From: Desulfoluna sp942491485
GTDB taxonomy: Bacteria; Desulfobacterota; Desulfobacteria; Desulfobacterales; Desulfolunaceae
NCBI GenBank assembly: GCA_942491485.1
Contig: CALOAX010000020.1
Span: forward strand, 1-64,000
Reading direction: 5' to 3'
Length of the DNA: 64,000 nucleotides
A program made the translations under genes and the position numbers. The notes under the pieces were generated by a model. It ran no database searches, had not been told where the DNA came from, and saw only the letters and a list, made by a program, of their open reading frames with translations. Within the stretch, counting starts at the first letter, position 1; each line of letters opens with the position of its first letter. This document shows, in pieces, positions 53,874 to 61,600 of the stretch.

Positions 53874-56219
53874 ATGAACCGACTCATCGATTTTGCGGTG
53901 GCCCGACACCGCCTTGTCCTCTTTTTGATATGTCTGTTGACCCTTCCGTTTCTCTGGTTTTACGGAAACCAGAGCTTTCGCAATCACATCAACGCTTTTT
54001 TCGAAAAAGACGACCCCGATATCGTTTACTACCAAGAGTTTCAGGAGGTGTTCGGCAGTGAGGAGATGATGGCCGTGGTCTTCAGGGACGACGATATCTT
54101 CACCCCTGAGAGCCTTACGATTATCCGGCGGATTACAGATGTCATTGAACGGCATGAGGGGGTTCAGCGGGTATTGTCCCTATCCAACGCCGAGGTCGCC
54201 ATGGGCCTGGATGATACGGTTGATTTTCACCCCGTGTTGCCGGATGGGGAGATTACGCAGGTTGAAGCAGAGGCAGCGCGCAGCATGGCCCTTTCCCATG
54301 AGGTGCTTAAGGGGCAGGTTGTCTCCAGTGATGGGACCACCACCTGTATTTTGGTGGAACTTCTGCCTTTTGAATCCAATGAGGCAAAGGGGCTGGCGAT
54401 TCAAAGCATTCAGGCGAAGGCCGAAGAGGTCGCGGGGGGTACGCACGAACTACGCTATTCAGGGGGTCCCTGTGTGGAGGTGGAGATCAACGCCCTGACG
54501 AGGCGAGACAACATGCTCTTTACTCCCATCACCTTCCTTATCATCATGGTGATCATCTACCGGATGCTCAGGAACTCAGCCCTTTCGTTTCTGGGGCAGG
54601 TGAATATTGTCGTCATCGTCTTATGGGGTATCGGGTTTCTCGTGATGTGTGGGGAGCCCATCAACACGGTAACGGTTGTTATCGCTCCGGTGCTTCTGGC
54701 CATCTCCATAGCCGATTCCATCCATATTCTCTCTCACTACCGCAGTCTCTACACCCGAAAAGGGCTGGATCATCGGACCGCCGTTGCCGAGGCGGCCCGA
54801 ACCCTTTGGGTTCCCTGTCTCTTTACCAGTCTCACCACCGGGATTGGTTACCTCTCCTTTGTAACCACAACGGTCAGGCCGGTGAAGATTGTGGGAATCT
54901 TCACCGCCGTTGGGGTGATGATCGCTTTTTTTATGTCGGTTCTGTTTTTGCCGGCTCTCCTGATGCTTTTTCAAAAGGCCATCGTCAAAAGAAATACCGC
55001 AGACGATGATGATGCGGTGGGGCGACACACCGGTAAAGACCCATTCATTGAGCTGCTGATGCGCCTGGGGCGGTGGGTGGTGGGGCACAGTGGGGTAGTG
55101 GCACTTTTTTTTATAGTGGTAGTGGTGGTAATGGGCTACGGCATGACCAAGCTGCGGTTTGACACGGATTTTGCGGCCTATCTCAAGGACGGCAACAGGG
55201 TGAAAGAGGATCTCCGTTTCGTGGAAAGGCACATTCGGGGGACCGTGCCCGTGGAGATGGTCATTGAGGCGGTCAGCCCGGAAAAGGATTTTTCCCACCC
55301 CGACAGCCTGAGGGTTCTGGAACAGGTGGGGGATGAGATCATGGCCCTCATGACGGGGCACTACACCAATGTCTTTTCGGCGGCAGACTATTTCTCCGAA
55401 ATCCATGAGGCCTTTACCAACGGGGAGAGCGGGAAGGGGGCTCTTCCTGAAAGCCGCCTTGATCTTCAGGACTACTATGAGCTGGCTGACGCCGAGGTGC
55501 TTGAACGGACCATCTCTCCAGACCTTCAATCTGCACGAATCTCCTTTGCTTCGGTGTTCGGGGCCAACTCCAATGCGAGAAAAGTGCAGGCCTTTGCCGA
55601 GGATCGGGTTGCGAAGATTCTTGGGGCCGATTACCGCTACCGCTTTACAGGCCTCTCTTCCCTTTACAATACCATGGACAACAACCTGAAAATCAGCCAG
55701 GTCCGAAGCTTCGGAACGGCCTTTGTGTTGATCTTTGTTATGATGTTTTTTGTTTGTAAAAACCCGGTGTTGGCAGCTCTCAGTATGGTCCCCAACCTCT
55801 TCCCCATCTGCACCACCCTTGGCATCATGGGATGGTTCGGTATTCCTCTGGACACATCCACCATCATGATTGCCAGCGTTACCATTGGTATTGCCGTAGA
55901 CGACACCATCCACTTCATCACCTGGTTCCGTCGTAACTGTGAGGCAGGGCTTTGCACCCGGGAGGCCCTGGTGAAGACATTCAGCGATACCGGCAAGCCT
56001 ATTGTGATGACCTCGGTGGTTCTCTGCACAGCCTATTTCGTGCTCATGACGGGCTCGGTGAAACCCATTATTGCTTTTGGTGCTCTGGCGGGGCTGGCCA
56101 TGTTTTTTGCCCTGGTCGGAGACCTCCTGATTTTACCGGCGTTGATCAATCTGGCGAAGCCTGCCTTGTGCAAGGCTGAGGTAGAAGGGGTGCCCGAAGG
56201 AGAGGTGTCGAATATATAA
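53874..56219 (+). CDS. MMPL/RND-family exporter (lipid or hydrophobe transporter)
   Basis: I choose ATG 53874 (MNRLIDFAVARHRLVLF). 781 residues with the two-fold RND layout: helix 1, a periplasmic loop, five helices with SIADSIHILSHYRSLY, then helix 7, a second loop and five helices with TIGIAVDDTIHFITWFRR. The D in each IADS/VDDT segment of helix 4/10 is the proton-relay type residue. About twelve membrane segments. The family exports lipids or other hydrophobic molecules. The downstream LolA-like protein and TetR regulator form a set often seen together and suggest outer-membrane lipid traffic. Confidence 0.9.
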   Translation: MNRLIDFAVARHRLVLFLICLLTLPFLWFYGNQSFRNHINAFFEKDDPDIVYYQEFQEVFGSEEMMAVVFRDDDIFTPESLTIIRRITDVIERHEGVQRVLSLSNAEVAMGLDDTVDFHPVLPDGEITQVEAEAARSMALSHEVLKGQVVSSDGTTTCILVELLPFESNEAKGLAIQSIQAKAEEVAGGTHELRYSGGPCVEVEINALTRRDNMLFTPITFLIIMVIIYRMLRNSALSFLGQVNIVVIVLWGIGFLVMCGEPINTVTVVIAPVLLAISIADSIHILSHYRSLYTRKGLDHRTAVAEAARTLWVPCLFTSLTTGIGYLSFVTTTVRPVKIVGIFTAVGVMIAFFMSVLFLPALLMLFQKAIVKRNTADDDDAVGRHTGKDPFIELLMRLGRWVVGHSGVVALFFIVVVVVMGYGMTKLRFDTDFAAYLKDGNRVKEDLRFVERHIRGTVPVEMVIEAVSPEKDFSHPDSLRVLEQVGDEIMALMTGHYTNVFSAADYFSEIHEAFTNGESGKGALPESRLDLQDYYELADAEVLERTISPDLQSARISFASVFGANSNARKVQAFAEDRVAKILGADYRYRFTGLSSLYNTMDNNLKISQVRSFGTAFVLIFVMMFFVCKNPVLAALSMVPNLFPICTTLGIMGWFGIPLDTSTIMIASVTIGIAVDDTIHFITWFRRNCEAGLCTREALVKTFSDTGKPIVMTSVVLCTAYFVLMTGSVKPIIAFGALAGLAMFFALVGDLLILPALINLAKPALCKAEVEGVPEGEVSNI

Positions 56220-56244
56220 CTTTAAGCGTAACCATTCAGCTTAT

Positions 56245-56425
56245 GCCTCCGGCGGCCCTGCCGGGGGCCAAACTTTTGCCTGTCTGAAAGAGTGGGTTAA
56301 CAAACAGGTCTTGGTACAGACGACCGGGTTAATCACACATTAAATGTGGATGTGGTTTGACCCGAGGAACGAGGGGCAAAACGCATCCACAACCAGCTTT
56401 CAAGGTGGCACACCTTGCCGCCGGC
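56245..56425 (-). repeat. Complete composite palindromic element, reverse orientation, inside the MMPL-LolA operon
   Basis: Plus-strand order is reversed: GCCTCCGGCGGCC then CTGCCGGGGGCCAAACTTTTG; AACAAACAGGTC; arms GTGGATG (56346-56352) and CATCCAC (56384-56390) around CCC/GGG and loop GAGGAACGA; TTTCAAGGTGGCACACCTTG; GCCGCCGG. It fills the 258-bp gap between the two genes. Confidence 0.82.
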
Positions 56426-56477
56426 ATAACTGAGCAGTTACGGCCCATCAGCAATAATTGAAAAAAGGGAGGGGAAC

Positions 56478-57224
56478 ATGAACGCAGTGAAAAAAGTGGC
56501 AGTATTCACGTTGCTGGGGCTGGTGGTGCATGCAAGCGCCTTTGCCCTGACTGGGCGTGACATTGTGGATCGTTCGGATGCCATCGCCAGCCCGGATACA
56601 GCGACCAGTGAGGTGGTGATGGAGATCCAAAAAAAAGGGCGACTGACGGAAAAGACCTTCACCCTCACTGCCACCAATGGCGACGACGGGGAGGACAGGG
56701 CTCTTATCTCCTTCCACAGCCCCTCGCGCATAAAGCTGTTGACCCATACCCACAAAGGAAAAGATGACGACCAGTGGCTTCAGATGTCATCGGGCAAGGT
56801 CAAGCGCATCACCCAGTCCTCCAAAAAGAAGGCCTTCGTGAATTCCCATTTCACCTATGAAGACATCTCCTCAAGGGATATCGATGATTATGCCTATACG
56901 CTTCTCGGGAACGAGGCCGTGGCCGGTGAGCCTTGTTACAAGGTGGAAAGCGTGCGGATCAGGGGTAAAAAAGTCTATGAGAAGACGGTGCTCTACATCA
57001 GCGAAAAGGATTGGTTTGTCCGGAAGATAGATTTCTACTCCAAGGGCAAGTTGTTGAAGTGCCTTGAAAATCGAGCCATACGGACAGTTGATGGGATCCT
57101 CACGCCCTATGAAGTGGTGATGAGTCAGGCGGGGAAGGGAGGGACGACCCGACTTTCTCTGAAAAAAATCGACTACAATCTCCCCATGAAGGCAACGGAT
57201 TTCCGCAAAGAATCTCTGCGGTGA
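56478..57224 (+). CDS. LolA-like outer-membrane lipoprotein-sorting protein
   Basis: ATG 56478 with GGAGGGG. Signal peptide MNAVKKVAVFTLLGLVVHAS then AFA. The mature 225 residues match the LolA-like family that accompanies MMPL exporters: GRDIVDRSDAIASPDTATSE, VVMEIQKKGRLTEKTFTLTA, RALISFHSPSRIKLLTHTHK, DDDQWLQMSSGKVKRI and DYAYTLLGNEAVAGEPCYKV. Such proteins fold as an open beta-barrel able to bind lipid and probably carry the exporter's cargo across the periplasm. Specific cargo unknown. Confidence 0.88.
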   Translation: MNAVKKVAVFTLLGLVVHASAFALTGRDIVDRSDAIASPDTATSEVVMEIQKKGRLTEKTFTLTATNGDDGEDRALISFHSPSRIKLLTHTHKGKDDDQWLQMSSGKVKRITQSSKKKAFVNSHFTYEDISSRDIDDYAYTLLGNEAVAGEPCYKVESVRIRGKKVYEKTVLYISEKDWFVRKIDFYSKGKLLKCLENRAIRTVDGILTPYEVVMSQAGKGGTTRLSLKKIDYNLPMKATDFRKESLR

Positions 57225-57416
57225 TTCCGGGGCGTCACGCAGTTTCACTTTGACAAATCTTGAACGTGTGGTAAAAAATCAGTCATTCCAGTAGATGATG
57301 GGGTCCCGAGTTTTCAGTTCCATGATTCCAAAGGTATGGTATGAATGGGCGTGGACCGGGGGTATGCAACGAGTACTGCATGACAGCCATCGCTTCTCGA
57401 TCAGGAATCAACGACA

Positions 57417-58106
57417 ATGAGACAGATGGAGAATATGGATACATCCAAAGCAACAGGGAATAACGCCCCCCGAAATCTGACAAAGGGAGAAGCCACCAGG
57501 CGGCGCATTCTGGATGCAGCCCGCAAGGTCTTTTCAGAAAACCCTTACCATGCGGCCAGTGTGCGGATGGTGGGCAAGGCGGGTGGTTTCGACCATCCCA
57601 TCATTCATTACTACTTTCCCAAAAAAGCCGGTCTTTTTGAGTGTGTAATGGAAGAGCATGTGGTCGAGTTTCGAACCTTTATGGAACACTGGTTTGACGG
57701 CCTGGGCGCCTACACCACAGATAAAGGCCTGGCTGTTTTTATCGAGCGGATCATCGCCTTTCACATTGCCAACAAAGACCTTTTTCGGACGCTTATGCAG
57801 AATACGGCCCACGTAGAGAACTTCGATCAGTTTCCTGCCTCGGCCCAGTATGCGGTGTTTCATGACAGCTTTCTGAAGACCTTCAGGAAGAAGGTTCACC
57901 ACAATGCTTCGGATGAAGAGGTGAGTAAGTTTGTCTACAGCTTCACGGTATTGGCTGCAAATTACCTGGGTGCCAGCTCCACCTATGCGCGTTTCCTGGG
58001 CATGGAAGGGGAGTGTGATGCCTATTGGGATTGGGTAAAGGAGACCATTCATTACCTCTTCCTGCCGAGGATGGAGAAGATTATTTTCGATTCCGAGTCG
58101 AAATAG
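57417..58106 (+). CDS. TetR/AcrR-family regulator of the MMPL operon
   Basis: Three in-frame ATGs (57417, 57426, 57435); the HTH starts at residue ~25 from the first (RRRILDAARKVFSENPYHAA, VRMVGKAGGFDHPIIHYYFP). The HTH core is slightly unusual: the segment before the turn reads SVRMVGKAGGFDHPIIHYYF. The ligand domain ends FLPRMEKIIFDSESK. Placed just after the exporter and the LolA-like gene, it most likely represses them; a candidate half-site lies at 57266-57278. Confidence 0.88.
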   Translation: MRQMENMDTSKATGNNAPRNLTKGEATRRRILDAARKVFSENPYHAASVRMVGKAGGFDHPIIHYYFPKKAGLFECVMEEHVVEFRTFMEHWFDGLGAYTTDKGLAVFIERIIAFHIANKDLFRTLMQNTAHVENFDQFPASAQYAVFHDSFLKTFRKKVHHNASDEEVSKFVYSFTVLAANYLGASSTYARFLGMEGECDAYWDWVKETIHYLFLPRMEKIIFDSESK

Positions 58107-58118
58107 CAAAAAAAGAAA

Positions 58119-58206
58119 CACCCGCTTGGGTGGGGGCTCAGAAGGACGAAGCAACCCGGCAACGGAAGCCCCCTGACACGATGTGATTGCCGGGTTCAAA
58201 TCAGGG
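58119..58206 (+). ncRNA. Candidate structured 5' leader with interleaved stems (pseudoknot) upstream of the YkgJ-type gene
   Basis: GGGGGCT (58132-58138) can pair with AGCCCCC (58167-58173), and AACCCGGCAA (58153-58162) with TTGCCGGGTT (58187-58196). The stems interleave, which is the H-type pseudoknot order. CCCTGA (58171-58176) can instead pair with TCAGGG (58201-58206) next to the ATG at 58212. I do not recognise a known riboswitch class. Confidence 0.4.
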
Positions 58207-58211
58207 ATGTT

Positions 58212-58847
58212 ATGGCGAAAAAGAAAAAATCAAGCAATTACCCTGAGCCACAAAGGCTCTCTTACCCCGAAGCGGAAAAAGAGTTCCCGTGGCTTTCCAT
58301 GCTTTTGGATTCATATATCATTGCCGACAAGGCCATTCACGCCAGTGTGGACGCGGAGCTGAAAAAGGGGCGGAGGCTCGCCTGCGCCAAGGGGTGTTCC
58401 ACCTGTTGCTCCACCCATGTCACCATTCCTGTCTACCCCCTGGAACTGGCGGGTATCTACTGGTATGCCATGGAAGGCCTCGAAGGGGAGGCGTTTCAAA
58501 CCATTCAGGGGCAACTTGCCCGGTTTCAGCCAGGGGCTGGCTGCCCCTTTCTTGTCAACGGAGGCTGCGGTATTCACCCCATGCGTCCTCTGGCCTGCCG
58601 ACATTTCAACGTGTTTGACACGCCCTGCGCCGAAGGGGAAGACCCCTTCTTTACCCGACGAAAAGATGTGCTGAGCCCCGATGAGAAGGGCAAGGACAAG
58701 GCGCTCATGGCCATGCTGCCCTACCATGGCATCACGGATCGAGCGGAAAAGCGTGAAACGATTAAAAAAGGGCTGATTCACAACACCGTGAAGAACCTTC
58801 AGGAGATTGAGTGGGTGAAACTTGCCCAGCGCATGGGGGTAAGATAA
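58212..58847 (+). CDS. YkgJ-family cysteine-cluster protein (zinc/iron chelating)
   Basis: ATG 58212 preceded by AGGG. 211 residues with the conserved cysteine pattern: CAKGCSTCCSTHVTIPVYPL, GCPFLVNGGCGIHPMRPLAC then R-H-F, and a further Cys in FDTPCAEGED. The C-x3-C-x2-C and C-x(6)-C-x(9)-C spacings are those of the family proposed to bind Zn or an Fe-S cluster. Function unknown. The long untranslated segment before it could fold into a pseudoknot. Confidence 0.85.
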   Translation: MAKKKKSSNYPEPQRLSYPEAEKEFPWLSMLLDSYIIADKAIHASVDAELKKGRRLACAKGCSTCCSTHVTIPVYPLELAGIYWYAMEGLEGEAFQTIQGQLARFQPGAGCPFLVNGGCGIHPMRPLACRHFNVFDTPCAEGEDPFFTRRKDVLSPDEKGKDKALMAMLPYHGITDRAEKRETIKKGLIHNTVKNLQEIEWVKLAQRMGVR

Positions 58848-58927
58848 GGGCAGGGGATAGGCTAAAGGTCATAGGAGATAGGTCATAGGCCAGGGGTAGA
58901 CAACGCAAAATGTCTGCTGCCATACTC

Positions 58928-59019
58928 CACGGGCGAAGGCCGTCAGCGAATGCGATCGGCCCGAGGAACGAGGGACGGGAGCATTCGCAACCCGCTTTCA
59001 AGGTGGCTCACCTTGCCCA
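58928..59019 (-). repeat. Palindromic element overlapping the 3' end of the Pycsar-effector-like gene
   Basis: Minus strand: GGCAAGGTGAGCCACCTTGA (with the gene's TGA stop inside its loop), AAGCGGGTTGCGAATGC...GCATTCGC around loop TCGTTCCTC, then GCTGACGGCCTTCGCCCGTG. Bases 58848-58927 are AT-richer and carry a short tandem-like stretch (ATAGG...TAGG) with no gene. Confidence 0.8.
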
Positions 59020-59554
59020 GAATTGGCCGGCGAAGATGGCGATGAGGGCAAGGGTGTATCCGAGCAGGAAGCTGATGTAGCTGAGTTTCAGCAGCTTGAA
59101 TTTCGGGATGAGGATGACGGTGCTCATGCGGTAGAGGTCCCGGGCCACCATCTTACCAATGCTTTTCGAATCGGCTAACATTTCGGCCATTTTTTCGATA
59201 TAGGCTTCTTCGGTGTACTCGGCGATGCTGGAGAAGTGAAGCAAGGGGGGCTTATGGTCCCCTTTTCTCGTGTAGCGCTTTGGGATGAGGCTCACCACGG
59301 CAAACAGAATGCTGAGCACGGAGGCCGAGACTCCTAATAAGAATGCCCCAGCGCCAGTGAGGTCGGTCCAATCCGGAGAGGGCAATGGGGATGAGGAACG
59401 AGTTGACGGTGATGACCGTTGCCGCCCGTTTGTCGGCAAACCCGACGTAGTTGACCTGCTTGGAGATGGCGGCGCCTAAGATGGAGGCCCGGAAGACCGG
59501 GGGCCAGATCTCCTGAGGGGTGACCTTGTTGTCGGTTGGGGTGGAATCTGACAT
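59008..59554 (-). pseudogene. Pycsar-effector-like (PycTM/DUF5706) membrane protein, frameshifted
   Basis: ATG 59554 begins MSDSTPTDNKVTPQEIWPPV. The first frame gives ISKQVNYVGFADKRAATVIT and a membrane helix (VNSFLIPIALSG), and then derails at about 59370. The second frame continues with WTDLTGAGAFLLGVSASVLS, LFAVVSLIPKRY, HFSSIAEYTEEAYIEKMAEM, MVARDLYRMSTVILIPKF and a final helix FLLGYTLALIAIFAGQFWAR. This order (helix-hairpin, soluble segment with E/K-rich helices, last helix) matches PycTM effectors of Pycsar antiphage systems. No pyrimidine cyclase gene is adjacent. It is the only frameshift I see in the Desulfobacterota part, so it may be a true mutation. Stop lies within an intergenic element. 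Confidence 0.65.
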
Positions 59555-59942
59555 GGGGAATCCTTTTCTGTATGGAGACCAGGGCTCGTTCCTGAAGTGC
59601 TTAGGATGGGTGTCATGACGTGAACCCGACGCGCAGGGTTCCGAATTCAATGGAACCTGCCTTGGTATGGAATCATGATGTCAACGCCTTGTCAATGCAG
59701 GGGAGTGCTTCCTTGACTTGCCTCTGAAGCTGGCTTAGTCTGGAGCGAGTGTGGGGAAGTGATAGCAGGCGGTATCAACCGTGGCCACTCTTTCTCCCCT
59801 CTGGCTTGGCATGATGTAGTGAACCGACGATGTATATATTATTGACGTTGTAAAAAGCAGTATGACGAACGCTTCGTTCCTTGTATCCCCCTCTCACGCT
59901 TTTACGACGTCATCAACATAACAGACAGCAAAGGGGAACCCC
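59555..59942. other. 388-bp intergenic region upstream of manC
   Basis: AT-rich around 59815-59870 (TATATATTATTGACG), where a promoter for manC is likely, although a consensus -10 cannot be placed with confidence. The inverted pair GAACG/CGTTC occurs at 59867-59879. No ORF, terminator or copy of the intergenic element is present. Confidence 0.5.
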
Positions 59943-61352
59943 ATGGTGATACCCGTTATCCTTGCCGGTGGCTCAGGAACCCGGCTCTGGCCTCTCTCTC
60001 GCGAACTTCACCCCAAGCAGCTCATTGGCCTGATCGATGAGTATACCATGCTGCAGAATACCGTTTTGCGTCTTGCAGGATTTGAGGGAATGGCGCGACC
60101 CATTGTGATCTGCAATGAGAACCACCGCTTTATGGTGGCTGAGCAGCTTCGCAGTATCGGGATCGATCCTCTGGCGATCATGCTGGAGCCCGTGGGGAGA
60201 AACACCGCTCCTGCTTTGGCCGCAGCTGCCCTCAAGGCCCTTGAAACCGACGATAATCCCACCCTCCTTGTGCTGCCCGCAGACCATACCATCACGTACA
60301 CCGAAAAACTCTACGATGCCATGCGCGAGGGCGTTGCCCTGGCAGAAACCGGTCGCCTCATCACCTTTGGAATTGTTCCCGAATCTCCTGAAACCGGCTA
60401 CGGCTATATTCGCAAAGGCGCCCCGGTGGACAAAGGAGATGCCGTTGTCATCGATCGGTTTGTGGAGAAACCTGATTTAGATACGGCCAAAGAGTATGTG
60501 GCGTCGGGGGACTACTGCTGGAACAGCGGTATGTTCATGTTCGGCAGCCATGATGTGTTGGGCGAGATGGAACGGTTTGTTCCGGAGATTGTCTCTGCCT
60601 GTCGCGGTGCCGTGGAAAAAGGGACAAGCGATCTCGACTTTTTCCGGCTGGATCACGACACCTTTTCTGCCTGCCCGGAGGACTCCATTGACTACGCTGT
60701 GATGGAAAAGACCGACAAGGGCGTGATGATTCCTCTTTCTGCCGGGTGGAACGACGTGGGCTCCTGGGACGCCATCTGGCAAATCGGTGAAAAGGATGAC
60801 GAGGGCAATGTCCTGAAAGGGGATGTGGTCACCCACGATGTCTCCTCGTCCCTGCTTCAGGCTGAAAGCCGGATGATCGCCGCCATTGGCATCGAAGACA
60901 TGATTGTTGTGGAGACCAAGGATGCTGTACTGGTGGCCCCTCGGGACCGTGGACAGGATGTCAAGAAGATCGTCAACCAGCTCAAGGCGAACACCCGTAA
61001 TGAAGCGCAGCTTCACACCGTGGTTTACAGGCCCTGGGGCTCCTATGAAGGCATCGACAATTCGGACCGGTTCCAGGTGAAGCGTATCACCGTCAAGCCC
61101 GGTGCCGAGCTCTCCCTGCAGAAGCACTTCCATCGTGCCGAACACTGGGTTGTGGTTCGGGGCACGGCCATCGTGACACGGGACGATGAGAAGATTCTCC
61201 TCAAGGAGGATGAGTCCACCTACATCTCTCTGGGTACGGTGCATCGCCTGGAAAATCCCGGCAAAATTCCCTTGGAGCTTATCGAGGTGCAGTCAGGAAG
61301 CTACCTCGGGGAAGACGACATCGTCCGCCTGGAAGACAACTACGGCAGATAA
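59943..61352 (+). CDS. manC: Mannose-1-phosphate guanylyltransferase / mannose-6-phosphate isomerase (bifunctional)
   Basis: ATG 59943 with AAGGGG. 469 residues. The N-terminal nucleotidyltransferase has LAGGSGTRLWPLSRELHPKQ (pyrophosphorylase signature), VLPADH and VEKPD. The C-terminal type II isomerase cupin has RPWGSYEGIDNSDRFQVKRI, the metal-binding ELSLQKHFHRAEHWVVV and LGTVHRLENPGKIPLELIEV. It makes GDP-mannose from mannose-1-phosphate and interconverts mannose-6-phosphate and fructose-6-phosphate for surface polysaccharide. No other polysaccharide genes are next to it. TAA stop directly abuts a palindromic element. Confidence 0.94.
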   Translation: MVIPVILAGGSGTRLWPLSRELHPKQLIGLIDEYTMLQNTVLRLAGFEGMARPIVICNENHRFMVAEQLRSIGIDPLAIMLEPVGRNTAPALAAAALKALETDDNPTLLVLPADHTITYTEKLYDAMREGVALAETGRLITFGIVPESPETGYGYIRKGAPVDKGDAVVIDRFVEKPDLDTAKEYVASGDYCWNSGMFMFGSHDVLGEMERFVPEIVSACRGAVEKGTSDLDFFRLDHDTFSACPEDSIDYAVMEKTDKGVMIPLSAGWNDVGSWDAIWQIGEKDDEGNVLKGDVVTHDVSSSLLQAESRMIAAIGIEDMIVVETKDAVLVAPRDRGQDVKKIVNQLKANTRNEAQLHTVVYRPWGSYEGIDNSDRFQVKRITVKPGAELSLQKHFHRAEHWVVVRGTAIVTRDDEKILLKEDESTYISLGTVHRLENPGKIPLELIEVQSGSYLGEDDIVRLEDNYGR

Positions 61353-61564
61353 CCAGGGGATGATCCCCTGGGCCCCATTATGCAAATGTTCTGAACCCTC
61401 GTTCCTCGGGTACGTCACATTTGCTGACGGGCTGCGCCCCTGAGAAGCGCTTATGGCTTCTCAGAAGTCTTGGGAGCCTTCACCGGGGGAGTGTTTAAGG
61501 AAATAATCAAGACTTGTTTATCGAACTTTTCAAAAGTTCGGCCCCCGGCAGGGCCGCCGGAGGC
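61350..61564 (+). repeat. Composite palindromic element abutting the manC stop codon
   Basis: TAACCAGGGGATGATCCCCT (stop codon of manC included), arms GCAAATG/CATTTGC around CCC-TCGTTCCTC-GGG, GCTGACGGGCTGCGCCCC, a hairpin GAGAAGC/GCTTCTC (61442-61461), the right module with CGAACTTTTCAAAAGTTCG, and GGGCCGCCGGAGGC followed by seven T. Confidence 0.82.
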
Positions 61565-61600
61565 TTTTTTTAATGACCATTCGGAGCATGGGTATTAACG

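Noticed and set aside
54621..55913. 430-codon minus-strand ORF within the MMPL exporter gene
   Set aside because: His/Gly-rich shadow of a well-conserved plus-strand gene; no start signals.
58119..58206. SAM-I riboswitch upstream of the YkgJ-type gene
   Set aside because: The CCGGCAA word is suggestive, but the multi-helix junction and conserved SAM-I bases are absent; left as an unclassified structured leader.
59815..59880. Origin-like AT-rich region before manC
   Set aside because: Only a short AT stretch, with no DnaA-box cluster or iterons; ordinary promoter region is enough.
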